NCBI RefSeq assembly: GCF_000747525.1
Contig: NZ_CP009278.1
Span: 4,836,001 to 4,900,000 of the forward strand
Direction of reading: 5' to 3'
Length of the DNA stretch: 64,000 bases
DNA from: Sphingobacterium sp. ML3W
GTDB lineage: Bacteria > Bacteroidota > Bacteroidia > Sphingobacteriales > Sphingobacteriaceae
The translations under genes and the position numbers were made by a program. Shown in pieces: positions 56,465-64,000 of the stretch (positions are counted from its first letter, which is position 1; each line of letters opens with the position of its first letter). The notes beneath the pieces are model-generated. The model ran no database searches, was not told the DNA's origin, and saw only the letters and a list, made by a program, of their open reading frames with translations.

Positions 56465-56782
56465 CTACAGCTTCCCTTTAAGTCGGCTCCGTTCCATCGC
56501 CTCGGTCAGGTCTTCCTCAAAGTAGCGATCATCCCCCGTCAGTGTCATGGGCTTGAGGAGCCCTTCTTTTACCCTCCTTTTATAAGTAGACAAGCTGATA
56601 TTCAAATAGCTCATCACCTCCAGGTGGGTCCACAACTTCCGCTCGGACAAAACCTTTGTCGGAGTCTTCCTGGTTGTTGAGAATTCGTTAGGTAGCGTAA
56701 GAAGTTTATAGATGAGCAGCAACGCTTCCGTCAATTTTTCAATTCTATCGATCAGTGTCATCAACACGAGATGTAAATTCAT
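56465..56782 (-). CDS. Helix-turn-helix protein of excisionase/DNA-binding type
   Basis: 105 residues, MNLHLVLMTLIDRIEKLTEA; an internal ATG at 56761 is possible. The second half carries a MerR/excisionase-like helix-turn-helix (LWTHLEVMSYLNISLSTYKR, then RVKEGLLKPMTLTGDDRYFE). Such small proteins are typical of integrated elements in this phylum and probably regulate the cassette to its left. About 0.5 kb separates it from that cassette. Confidence 0.75.
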   Translation of the reverse strand: MNLHLVLMTLIDRIEKLTEALLLIYKLLTLPNEFSTTRKTPTKVLSERKLWTHLEVMSYLNISLSTYKRRVKEGLLKPMTLTGDDRYFEEDLTEAMERSRLKGKL

Positions 56783-56916
56783 GGTCTATTGAGTTAAGAC
56801 CATCAGCGCACAGGTAGAGGAATCTCCTAGGACCCCAGGAAAAAAAATAACAGTTCAAAGGTCCGCCAAGCCCCTAAAAACAACAGAAATTCCCCAACGG
56901 GATGGTAAAGGTTTAT

Positions 56917-56941
56917 AATTACCTTGAAGATAACCATTTAC
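56917..56941. repeat. 25-bp direct repeat, left copy, flanking hipBA
   Basis: Matches 58593-58617 at 24 of 25 positions (aattacc then t or a, then tgaagataaccatttac). The two copies bracket the hipBA genes exactly. Confidence 0.9.
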
Positions 56942-57043
56942 GATGATAATCACATCCGAAAAGCAGTATTATATCATTAATATTTCGTATATTTGTACTA
57001 CAATAATATTAGTTAATCGTAAAAAACACTAATTTCTACTACT

Positions 57044-57352
57044 ATGCTATCACTTATATCTCCATCCAAAGCACAATTAAAAATTGCACATCATATGCAG
57101 GGGAAAAGATTATCCATGGGTTTGACTCAAGAGGGACTAGCTGATCGTTCAGGTGTACCTTTGGCGACTTTGCGCAAGTTTGAACAAAAAGGGGTCATTT
57201 CCCTAGAATCATTGCTGAAGCTATTAATTATTGTTGGCGGGTTGGAAGAATTGATAAATATATTGAAACCAGCTGAACCATCCTTTACCTCAATTGATGA
57301 GGTATTAAGAGATACAAATCCAACAACACGAAAAAGAGGAAACATAAAATGA
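57044..57352 (+). CDS. hipB: HipB-like antitoxin, XRE-family DNA-binding protein
   Basis: 102 residues with a central helix-turn-helix (RLSMGLTQEGLADRSGVPLA followed by TLRKFEQKG). Antitoxins of this type bind the kinase HipA and repress the shared promoter. The stop overlaps the hipA start as ATGA, so translation is coupled. The upstream gap (56942-57043) must hold the promoter and operator; no clear palindrome is seen. Confidence 0.88.
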   Translation: MLSLISPSKAQLKIAHHMQGKRLSMGLTQEGLADRSGVPLATLRKFEQKGVISLESLLKLLIIVGGLEELINILKPAEPSFTSIDEVLRDTNPTTRKRGNIK

Positions 57353-58575
57353 AACATCCTATAAAAGAAATTAAGGTCGGTTTAGATTTTGACTCCCAAC
57401 TTCAACCCCTAGGACGTTTAGCTATACATGAAGGAACCATTTATTTTCAATATGATGATGCGTTCATTCAAACAGGTATCGACATATCTCCTTTTCGTCT
57501 CCCTTTACAAAACGGACTTATAGAACTACCTGTACGTCCATTCGAAGGGCTAGCCGGAGTTTTCAATGATAGTCTCCCTGATGGTTGGGGCCGATTACTT
57601 TTTGATCGTTTGGTGAGGTCCAAGGGTATCGCATCGACAACAATTTCCCCTTTGGATCGTCTTGCTCACGTTGGTCTACATGGCATGGGAGCTCTGGTAT
57701 ATCAGCCCGACAATAGCCCTTCTGATGCGCATCAATTCATCGACTTAGATCAATTAGCAACACAAACAGAAGAAGTATTACAAGGAAGTTCGGAAGATAT
57801 CTTACTTGAGCTTTTAGCTTTAAACGGTTCATCCGCAGGTGCTCGTCCCAAAGCGTTAATATCTGTTGATACGCTTCGCAAAAATATTTCATATGGCAAT
57901 GAGCGCCTTGAAAAAGATTTTGAACATTGGCTTGTTAAATTTCCGAATTCACAAGACGGATCCGATTCCGGAGCAATTGAATATGTTTACGCATTATTAG
58001 CTAAGGAAGCAGGTATTTTAATGCCAGACATCCATTTATTCTCATCGCAGAAAGGAGCTGGTTATTTTGCTGTCCAACGATTTGATAGAGATCAGCACAA
58101 TAAATTGCACATGCATACTGCAAGCGGTTTATTACACAGTGATTTTAGAGCTCCATCGCTTGATTACGAAGACTTATTAAATCTAACGCATATCCTAACC
58201 AAAGATATCCGCGAAGTTGAGAAAATGTATCGACTTGCTGTTTTCAATGTGTTCGCGCACAATAGAGATGATCATGCCAAAAATTTCAGTTTTCTGATGG
58301 ATAAAAATGGCCTATGGAAACTATCCCCCGCTTATGATCTTACTTTTTCTAGCGGTCCAAATGGAGAACAAAGCACCATGGTGATGGGCGAAGGTAAATC
58401 CCCATCAATAAGTCATTTACGAAACCTGGGGACAGAAGCGAAGTTATCAAAACTACTCATTGAGGAAATTATTGAGCAAACGAGAGACGCCTTAAGTCAA
58501 TGGAAAAATTTAGCAAATAATTTTAATGTACAAAAGAAAAACATATCCCATATTGCCTCTATTATCAACAAATGA
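57349..58575 (+). CDS. hipA: HipA-like serine/threonine kinase toxin
   Basis: 408 residues, the usual HipA length. The N-terminal subdomain is followed by GLAGVFNDSLPDGWGRLLFD (67-86). The nucleotide loop is GSSAGARPK (160-168). The catalytic segment NRDDHAKNFSF (305-315) has Asp308, and SPAYDLTFS (326-334) has the metal-binding Asp330. E. coli HipA phosphorylates glutamyl-tRNA synthetase and causes persistence; the target here is unknown. All key residues are present, so it should be active and need HipB. The module lies between 25-bp direct repeats. Confidence 0.93.
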   Translation: MKHPIKEIKVGLDFDSQLQPLGRLAIHEGTIYFQYDDAFIQTGIDISPFRLPLQNGLIELPVRPFEGLAGVFNDSLPDGWGRLLFDRLVRSKGIASTTISPLDRLAHVGLHGMGALVYQPDNSPSDAHQFIDLDQLATQTEEVLQGSSEDILLELLALNGSSAGARPKALISVDTLRKNISYGNERLEKDFEHWLVKFPNSQDGSDSGAIEYVYALLAKEAGILMPDIHLFSSQKGAGYFAVQRFDRDQHNKLHMHTASGLLHSDFRAPSLDYEDLLNLTHILTKDIREVEKMYRLAVFNVFAHNRDDHAKNFSFLMDKNGLWKLSPAYDLTFSSGPNGEQSTMVMGEGKSPSISHLRNLGTEAKLSKLLIEEIIEQTRDALSQWKNLANNFNVQKKNISHIASIINK

Positions 58576-58592
58576 TAAAAGAGATATATCCA

Positions 58593-58617
58593 AATTACCA
58601 TGAAGATAACCATTTAC
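58593..58617. repeat. 25-bp direct repeat, right copy, flanking hipBA
   Basis: Begins 18 bp after the hipA stop codon. See the left copy at 56917-56941; one mismatch between them. Confidence 0.9.
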
Positions 58618-58666
58618 AAAGAAAACTACAAGCAGAGCGTCACTCCATTAAACAACTAACACTATA

Positions 58667-58702
58667 GTAGTAGTTGAATGGTAAGACACCATTAACTACT
58701 AC
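58667..58702. terminator. Hairpin between convergent hipA and sensor kinase genes
   Basis: gtagtagttgaatggt pairs with accattaactactac (one bulged base) around loop aagac. The distal side is not T-rich, so termination is uncertain. Confidence 0.5.
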
Positions 58703-58798
58703 CATGGTAGTAATATTATATCATAACTAACTAACTTTCTAACCTAATAAACAGTAACTAAGTAACCAGTAACACAGTTATATTCTACGACCGAAGTA

Positions 58799-59857
58799 CT
58801 ATATAGAAGAACACAATGAAAATGAAGCTTTTACTTGATAAGATAACTCGTCTTGTCTGACCTCAAAAAAACCTGTATCTGCGTCCATAAGATAGATCTG
58901 TTTCCGTAATCTTTTATACGTGGAGCCAAAAGATACGATACCATACAGAGGAGCTGCACTAACCCGATTTTGGACCTTAATAGAAACAGTTCCGGCAGGA
59001 GAAACTGACAATGACAGGGTGATCGGATTCTCCAAATCATCCACCACACCATATTTCAATGCATTCTCCACCAAATTGATCAATAACATGGTGGGAATCA
59101 ACACATCCTGTTCCACCTGCACGTCAAGCTCTAGCCGATAAGCAATTTCCTTACCGTTTCTAAGCGCATAGATCGCCACCAGATTGTCCACTTGCTGCAA
59201 CTCATCGCGCAGGGAGACAACAGAACGGGCATGTTGCGTGAAATAGAAATTAGAAATACAGGCCATTCTGTTTACGGCATCCAATGCTTTTACCGCATCA
59301 CGACGGCGTACCAAAACCCGAATAGCTGACAGGGTATTGCTGATGAAGTGCGGTGAGATTGCCTTCTGCAAGGATAGCATTTGCCAATGCCCTTCGTTTG
59401 TCTCCATCTCTTTTAATCGTGCTTTAGCCATACGAGCCATAAACCAATCATCAAGCCCTATCTCCCATACGTACAGTAAAATAGCAAGAACATGAGGTGC
59501 AGCAAACAAGAGTATCACCTCCCAAAAATTAGAAATACTCCAGTTCCCCGGCGTCCATTTCAATGCTCCAGTAGCCAGACTGAACACGATCAACACGATA
59601 TACACGATGAAGGTGTGACCAACAAACAGGAGGAAGAACAGACCGATATTAAAACCAGAAAGTCTAAAGAACCAGGGCAATATGATGTAACGGGCTATGC
59701 CGAACAAAACCGCCGATAAGCATAAAGTCGCTAAAAAATCGAGTAGACCTGAAAAAGATCCAGGCACGACCAAAAACAGGTAGATTGCGATAAAGATAAC
59801 CGTCATTATAAAAAGCAACCTCTTGACGCTAACATAGGTATCTGGCTTACCGATCAT
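58799..59857 (-). CDS. LytS/YehU-type sensor histidine kinase
   Basis: An inner-membrane kinase of the LytS family, 352 residues. Four membrane helices (about 12-150) precede the His-kinase domain, with the phospho-acceptor His in QKAISPHFISNTLSAIRVLV. The ATPase part has MLLINLVENALKYG near residue 265. The end is compact, as usual for the family. Its start overlaps the stop of the LytTR regulator gene upstream by 4 bp, so both come from one transcript. An internally deleted copy lies at 45270. The pair is divergent from the peptide/HTTM gene set at 60807, its likely target. Confidence 0.93.
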   Translation of the reverse strand: MIGKPDTYVSVKRLLFIMTVIFIAIYLFLVVPGSFSGLLDFLATLCLSAVLFGIARYIILPWFFRLSGFNIGLFFLLFVGHTFIVYIVLIVFSLATGALKWTPGNWSISNFWEVILLFAAPHVLAILLYVWEIGLDDWFMARMAKARLKEMETNEGHWQMLSLQKAISPHFISNTLSAIRVLVRRRDAVKALDAVNRMACISNFYFTQHARSVVSLRDELQQVDNLVAIYALRNGKEIAYRLELDVQVEQDVLIPTMLLINLVENALKYGVVDDLENPITLSLSVSPAGTVSIKVQNRVSAAPLYGIVSFGSTYKRLRKQIYLMDADTGFFEVRQDELSYQVKASFSLCSSI

Positions 59858-60672
59858 CTGTTCCTGTTCGCATTAGCATGATTAGGTTTCACTTTAGCTA
59901 AATACCTGTCGACATGCGGCCTTCCGATCTTGGTAATACTAAAATAAGTCTTCCCTACCGTGAGTGCCTCTTGCATTACTTTCTTGATGTACTTTTCATT
60001 GACGATCGTCGATTGATTAACGGGAAATAGCTGTTCTATAGCCTTATATTTAGCATATAGTTTTTGCATATCCCAATTGACCACACCCAACAATATAGCG
60101 TCTTCATGAGTATCGAGACCATAAAAATGAAGATAATTGCCACATCTGGCTATATAGGCTACATCCTTCACTTCGACTCTTTTATAATATTTACCTTCTT
60201 TATTCTTATCCTTAACAACATCACCATGTTCATCCAGTACTTTTGGTGGAGGTAAATCTGTCAACATAAAATGGTCTGTAATATCCTGCCCTTTACGGTC
60301 AAGAACCTTATTTTTCATCCATTTATCAGTCAGATCCATAACCCGCAATTGATTGACCGGTTTGAGCAGATAACCGTCTACCAACAGTTGGTGAGCATCC
60401 ATTGCATATTGCTCAAATCCTGTGCAGAACACAAAATATTGGCAATAAGGCCGTAACAGCTTTACTGCCTCCAGTCCAGAGCATCCGGGCATCTGTATAT
60501 CACAGAAAATGACATCCATGACCTCCTTTCTTTTAATCAGAAACTTGTGCGCTTCGGCAACAGAAAGAACCGATGCCTGCACATCAAACATACCGACGTC
60601 TGCCAACACATCAGCAATGTCCAATAATGCTAAGCCCTCATCATCTATCAATAGGGTAGAAAATAATTTCAT
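59854..60672 (-). CDS. LytTR-family response regulator
   Basis: 272 residues: receiver domain (about 1-120) with LIDDEGLALLD and the phospho-acceptor Asp in VIFCDIQMPGCSG, then a LytTR DNA-binding domain (about 155-265) with YYKRVEVKDVAYIARCGNYL and FPVNQSTIVNEKYIKKVMQ. Partner of the LytS-type kinase encoded next. LytTR regulators often control peptide or bacteriocin systems, and a divergent gene for a short secreted peptide lies 134 bp away. The intergenic region 60673-60806 is therefore the probable site of control; no direct repeat was recognised there. Confidence 0.94.
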   Translation of the reverse strand: MKLFSTLLIDDEGLALLDIADVLADVGMFDVQASVLSVAEAHKFLIKRKEVMDVIFCDIQMPGCSGLEAVKLLRPYCQYFVFCTGFEQYAMDAHQLLVDGYLLKPVNQLRVMDLTDKWMKNKVLDRKGQDITDHFMLTDLPPPKVLDEHGDVVKDKNKEGKYYKRVEVKDVAYIARCGNYLHFYGLDTHEDAILLGVVNWDMQKLYAKYKAIEQLFPVNQSTIVNEKYIKKVMQEALTVGKTYFSITKIGRPHVDRYLAKVKPNHANANRNR

Positions 60673-60806
60673 ATAAATAGGTTTGATTCAATAACTCCCT
60701 AAACTAAGAGAATAAATAGAGAAAGTATGATAATAAATAATTACCACATTTTTAATGATACGCATTCTGCAAATTCATCATTAAATTAAAAATTAAAATG
60801 CATAAT

Positions 60807-61019
60807 ATGAAAAATAAAAAACTATTTATTACAACAGTTATAGTCGCAGTATTGATATTAGGAGGACAATCATATGCCAACAAGACCAATGATCTAGCAA
60901 GTGGCCCGATCCAAACGGTTAAAGTTGAAGAATTGAATACCATGATAAAAGACGGTGTTACCACCAAAATTTTCTTTCCACAAAAACCAGACAAACGTCA
61001 AGTATTAGAAATCAGGTAA
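60807..61019 (+). CDS. Short secreted peptide, 70 aa
   Basis: From ATG 60807 (MKNKKLFITTVIVAVLILGG) it has a Sec signal peptide with a likely cut after QSYA. This leaves a mature peptide of about 45 residues with Val/Lys-rich middle (IQTVKVEELNTMIKDGVTTK) and charged end (PDKRQVLEIR). An ATG at 60798 adds three residues. It is first of three rightward genes and divergent from the LytTR/LytS genes. It is the natural candidate for the product or signal handled by the two membrane proteins behind it. No Cys residues, so no lipobox or disulfides. Confidence 0.65.
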   Translation: MKNKKLFITTVIVAVLILGGQSYANKTNDLASGPIQTVKVEELNTMIKDGVTTKIFFPQKPDKRQVLEIR

Positions 61020-61035
61020 GTACCTATAGCATCAC

Positions 61036-61572
61036 ATGAAAAACGCTGTTAAATATGTATTACTATTAGGCGCGGTCGTCCATTTCGCGACGATTGCAGC
61101 CTTTCATATCCCCTTGCTCTCCACATCCATCCACCCAGAGATTCTTTACCATAATCTCCTTCGTCGCTATACGTTGCTCAGCGGCATACATGGTGGTTAT
61201 GGTTTTTATGGTCCTTCAGTTGGCAACACCTACCAAATGCACCATCATTTACAGTCTAGGCTCCATTCCAAGTACAGTAGCCATGCACAGTTACGATCGG
61301 CTAGCGGTCGCATTCGGTTGCAGAGCTATTTGGATATTGGCAGTTCTTTTCTCTCCGAAAACAAAGCAGACACCGCTTCTAAGCAGCTTGCCCACAAGGC
61401 CGTCGTCCAATTGACCCAGCGAATTAAGGCGCAATATCCCTGCGATACCATTAGTAGCACTTTGGTCACAAAATTGATCCCCACAATACAACAATTGCAG
61501 GATGGAGCAGACGTGGAGGCACAATACATAAACCTTATCGATCATGTCGAAGCACCAAACCAGCACCCCTAA
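61036..61572 (+). CDS. Membrane-anchored protein of the HTTM partner type (SdpA-like position)
   Basis: 178 residues, MKNAVKYVLLLGAVVHFATI, with one N-terminal membrane helix. The short motif GYGFYGPSVG lies at residues 54-63, followed by a region rich in Arg, His and Ser. A short protein with one helix and a G(F/Y)F.P-like motif, encoded directly before an HTTM protein, is the layout of SdpA and its relatives in antimicrobial peptide operons. The assignment is by layout and motif, from memory. It starts 16 bp after the peptide gene and overlaps the HTTM gene by 29 bp. Confidence 0.5.
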   Translation: MKNAVKYVLLLGAVVHFATIAAFHIPLLSTSIHPEILYHNLLRRYTLLSGIHGGYGFYGPSVGNTYQMHHHLQSRLHSKYSSHAQLRSASGRIRLQSYLDIGSSFLSENKADTASKQLAHKAVVQLTQRIKAQYPCDTISSTLVTKLIPTIQQLQDGADVEAQYINLIDHVEAPNQHP

Positions 61573-62500
61573 CCGATCCAAAAAATCACTATTGGGATTA
61601 TACCTATTGCCCAAAGGTTTAGGTGCGATACTCGCCCTAGAACTATTATGGCTATGGCCAGATCTTGCGGCACTATATGGTCATATTGCACTGCTAGACC
61701 CCGTACTGATACAAGCGCAAGATGAACCATTGGGTTACTCGTTACACCACATCATCCAATACCTACCCCATATAAAGATTGGTCCATGGGAGACCATCCA
61801 TCTATTTGGCGCAGGTTATATTTTATTGGGTATTTTATTATTTCTGGGCAAAAGGAGCAAGCTACCAGCACTAGGTCTACTCCTGCTCCATCACTGTTTC
61901 TTCATCGGCAATTATAGCTGGAGCTATGGTGTAGACTACCTGGCACAGACGGGATTGTTCTTCAGTGTTCTATTTGGCGGAACAGCAGTCAGAAAATTAA
62001 AACGAAGGCAATGGAGCCAATGGGGCCACAGTCTCTTTCGATTACAATTGACGGTTGTCTATTTTTTTGGTGGTCTAGGTAAGGCCTCTGGCGCTACTTG
62101 GTGGAATGGCGAAGCGATTTGGAAGGCTGTACAGCAACCTTTTAGTGGAGCACTACTCCCAATACCTGTGTCCGCCTATCAACTCGAACCACTTTGGATC
62201 ATCCTCGGCTGTAGTACCGTCATGCTCGAACTGGTCTATCCCTTGGTATGGTTCAAAAAATCAAGTCGACCCTTCGTAATCAATGGTATCATCTTCATGC
62301 ATATTGGTATTGCACTCTGCATGGGGCTCTGGTATTTTGCCATCCTGATGATCTGGTACAACCTCTGTGCCTGGAACCATCCTTTATTGCATATAGCCAA
62401 GCCAATTATAAAACCTCTTGAAAGCTCCAAGCCTAAGCTGCAGGTGCCCATTGCGACAGAGACGATCAATACAAGGAAAGGAGGTCACCGAAGTTTTTAA
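61544..62500 (+). CDS. HTTM-domain membrane protein (vitamin K-dependent carboxylase-like, SdpB-like)
   Basis: 318 residues with about eight membrane helices. The stretch LQLTVVYFFGGLGKASGATW followed by WNGEA is the signature region of HTTM proteins, the bacterial relatives of gamma-carboxylase; SdpB of Bacillus subtilis is a member and is needed to mature the toxin SdpC. There is no C-terminal lumenal domain as in true carboxylases, so carboxylation is not implied. With the peptide and the SdpA-like gene in front it could form a peptide-processing unit. The first 15 residues are polar and the start could be a little later. Confidence 0.75.
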   Translation: MSKHQTSTPNRSKKSLLGLYLLPKGLGAILALELLWLWPDLAALYGHIALLDPVLIQAQDEPLGYSLHHIIQYLPHIKIGPWETIHLFGAGYILLGILLFLGKRSKLPALGLLLLHHCFFIGNYSWSYGVDYLAQTGLFFSVLFGGTAVRKLKRRQWSQWGHSLFRLQLTVVYFFGGLGKASGATWWNGEAIWKAVQQPFSGALLPIPVSAYQLEPLWIILGCSTVMLELVYPLVWFKKSSRPFVINGIIFMHIGIALCMGLWYFAILMIWYNLCAWNHPLLHIAKPIIKPLESSKPKLQVPIATETINTRKGGHRSF

Positions 62501-62524
62501 GTAACCATCTAACCCCATAACCTT

Positions 62525-62585
<61 letters not shown>

Positions 62586-62665
62586 CTTTTAACCAAATAA
62601 CCTTTTAACCTTTTAACCAAATAACCTTCTAACTTCATCACCCTCTAACCTTTTAACACCAAATT

Positions 62666-63694
62666 ATGATTAAATCTTACCATATTTCACTACAAAAAGT
62701 AGAACAGCTGAGTAGTCCTTTTCAGCACTTTTTACCCAAACATGCTGATGCAGTAACGAACTATTATGAAGAAAAGAACATCCAAATGATCGAAACCTAT
62801 ATGGATTATCATTCGACGCTCATCTATCGTTTGGAGGCTTATGTATTAGAGGACATGGTTCTGGAACTCAAAACAGATCGCTTCGATTTCCATCTGCTCT
62901 ATGCTGTCAGTGCTCCCAGCCCAATTGTAATCAAAAAAAAGAAATCAGACAACCAGATTTCATTACCCGGCTCGCACTGCACGTATTCCTATATTCCCAA
63001 AAACAAGTTTCAGATCCACCTAAAGGCAGGATACTATCGCGTATATGGACTATTGATCGATGTCGGGTTTATCCGCAACAGCATGTTACATGGGGTTGCT
63101 TTTTTGCACGAGTTTAGATCGGCACGTCTACGCAATAAAAAAAAGCTATTCCAAACTCCGATCTGGCCGATCAAAGAAAAAACACCCTATCAGCTGCAGC
63201 GGCTCGACGAAGTGTTTTTCCATTATAAATCGAAAAACGAAGCCGATATCATCAGCATGATCTTCATCCTCTTTGACATAGCCAAGATAAAACAAGAAGA
63301 ACTTTATGAACTGCTCGACCCAAACAAAGAGCTAGCCAAGCGGGTACGCCGATGCATCCAAGACCAAGTGGCATTGGAATTTAGCGACCTCAACCTCGGA
63401 GCACTTCCCGGACGCTTTGGACTGAGACAGAAACGGTTGATCAAAGTTCATAAACAATACTTTGGGCAAACCCTTGTCCAATACCTGCATGAGTGCATCA
63501 TCGAAAAAGCAAAAGAGCTATTGGCCCGATACAGGGTGGGTGAAACGGCCACCTATTGCGGTTATAACCATACCAGTAGCTTTTCCGATTTTTTCTATCA
63601 AAAGGTGGGCATGAGACCTCGTCAGTATCAACAACATATTCTAAATATTAAAGAGCATAACACAGATGACACTCGACCTCATCCAATATCCTAA
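62666..63694 (+). CDS. AraC-family transcriptional regulator
   Basis: 342 residues. The C-terminal 95 residues form the AraC double helix-turn-helix. The first half has DLNLGALPGRFGLRQKRLIK and FGQTLVQYLHECIIEKAKEL. The second contains TATYCGYNHTSSFSDFFYQK and ends GMRPRQYQQH. The N-terminal 230 residues are not a recognised ligand domain. It is transcribed in the same direction as the peptide/HTTM genes and may regulate them. Its upstream region is dominated by a variable-number TAAC repeat, which could alter expression. Confidence 0.9.
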   Translation: MIKSYHISLQKVEQLSSPFQHFLPKHADAVTNYYEEKNIQMIETYMDYHSTLIYRLEAYVLEDMVLELKTDRFDFHLLYAVSAPSPIVIKKKKSDNQISLPGSHCTYSYIPKNKFQIHLKAGYYRVYGLLIDVGFIRNSMLHGVAFLHEFRSARLRNKKKLFQTPIWPIKEKTPYQLQRLDEVFFHYKSKNEADIISMIFILFDIAKIKQEELYELLDPNKELAKRVRRCIQDQVALEFSDLNLGALPGRFGLRQKRLIKVHKQYFGQTLVQYLHECIIEKAKELLARYRVGETATYCGYNHTSSFSDFFYQKVGMRPRQYQQHILNIKEHNTDDTRPHPIS

Positions 63695-63733
63695 ATCAAA
63701 ATAGGAAATATTAAAACAATTGTGATCATCAAT

Positions 63734-63777
63734 ATTAGAGGATGACTTTTGAAGCATTCAAAGTCATCCTCTAATAA
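63734..63777. terminator. Bidirectional terminator
   Basis: attagaggatgacttt / aaagtcatcctctaat, a perfect 16-bp stem with a 10-base loop followed by aaaaaa. It lies between the convergent AraC gene and the gene at 63798. Confidence 0.85.
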
Positions 63778-63797
63778 AAAAATATTTTATTAAAAAG

Positions 63798-64000
63798 TTA
63801 ATTCAATGTTTCTTTATACAGTTTAATAATAACTTTATCACCCAAAGGGTTAGCCACTTTAAAACCACCATTTATATCTTGATCAACTAAAGCAAAATCA
63901 GCCGTTTTCAGATACTTCATATCTCCTACTTTTTTTGTTTCTACAAGCTTATCTTCTAATAAAGACAATAGATCTTCTGTTTCAAATGCAGTATAAGGAA
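63798..64000 (-). CDS. C-terminal part of an unidentified protein (continues past right edge)
   Basis: 67 codons in one open frame up to the window edge. It reads PYTAFETEDLLSLLEDKLVE, then VGDMKYLKTADFALVDQDIN, then ANPLGDKVIIKLYKETLN and stop. A soluble alpha/beta character is likely; no family recognised. A terminator follows 20 bp after the stop, supporting a real gene. Confidence 0.7.
   Translation of the reverse strand, partial: PYTAFETEDLLSLLEDKLVETKKVGDMKYLKTADFALVDQDINGGFKVANPLGDKVIIKLYKETLN

Noticed and set aside
60752-60994. Leftward ORF opposite the secreted peptide gene
   Set aside because: Its hydrophobic part is the antisense of the signal peptide of the rightward gene, which fits the operon behind it.
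61094-61414. Alternative rightward frame inside 61036-61572
   Set aside because: The frame from 61036 has a membrane anchor, GFYGPS motif and tight coupling to both neighbours; the alternative has no recognisable feature.

Overview
The window looks like a piece of the chromosome of a Bacteroidota bacterium, most likely Sphingobacterium or a close relative in Sphingobacteriaceae. The signs are low G+C, SusC/SusD pairs, a complete ECF-sigma/FecR/SusC/SusD operon, fimbrillin-type lipoproteins, LytTR and AraC regulators, a PagL-like acyloxyacyl hydrolase, and almost no Shine-Dalgarno sequences. Genus assignment is inference; Bacteroidota is close to certain.

Layout. 1-6 kb: the N-terminal part of a SusC receptor, a decayed glycoside hydrolase family 2 (GH2) remnant, a urea transporter, a flavohemoglobin with a near-perfect operator-like palindrome just before its start, and a ClC chloride channel. 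6.5-18.4 kb: surface-sugar genes. These are two paralogous membrane-bound UDP-sugar 4,6-dehydratases, the two enzymes that make GDP-L-fucose (fcl, gmd), a tRNA-Val, a lipid A deacylase-like outer-membrane enzyme, a hybrid histidine kinase and a CpsB/YwqE-type phosphatase. 18.5-33.8 kb: a fimbrillin-like lipoprotein island, leftward genes on the left and rightward genes on the right, separated by two different IS4-type insertion sequences with 9-bp target duplications. Threaded through the island are four unannotated 51-58 aa peptides. They share an N-terminal half ending in ELE(Q/Y)GIAAGS and have unrelated C-terminal halves.

34-47 kb: a run of carbohydrate and envelope genes, many of them broken (frameshifted SusC, SusD with a late stop codon, frameshifted MscS, internally deleted sensor kinase, a membrane-protein stub, a split lipoprotein). 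In the middle, at 38.4-40.2 kb, is a 1.8-kb gene-free segment full of DnaA boxes, including a three-fold ~165-bp repeat. It is a strong candidate for the replication origin. 46.7-53.8 kb: an intact ECF sigma - FecR - SusC - SusD operon. 54.2-58.6 kb: a small phage-like cassette (DUF5675, fibronectin type III, tiny membrane proteins, HTH) and a hipBA toxin-antitoxin pair between 25-bp direct repeats. 58.8-63.7 kb: a LytS/LytTR two-component pair divergent from a three-gene set (short secreted peptide, membrane protein with a GFYGPS motif, HTTM/vitamin K-dependent carboxylase-like membrane protein), followed by an AraC regulator. The three-gene set resembles the Bacillus SdpABC arrangement.

The most notable items are the DnaA-box region, the GIAAGS peptide family paired with fimbrillin-like lipoproteins, and the Sdp-like three-gene set. 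Three of the broken genes differ from an intact frame by one base, two of them plausibly in homopolymers, so assembly error must be excluded before they are called pseudogenes.
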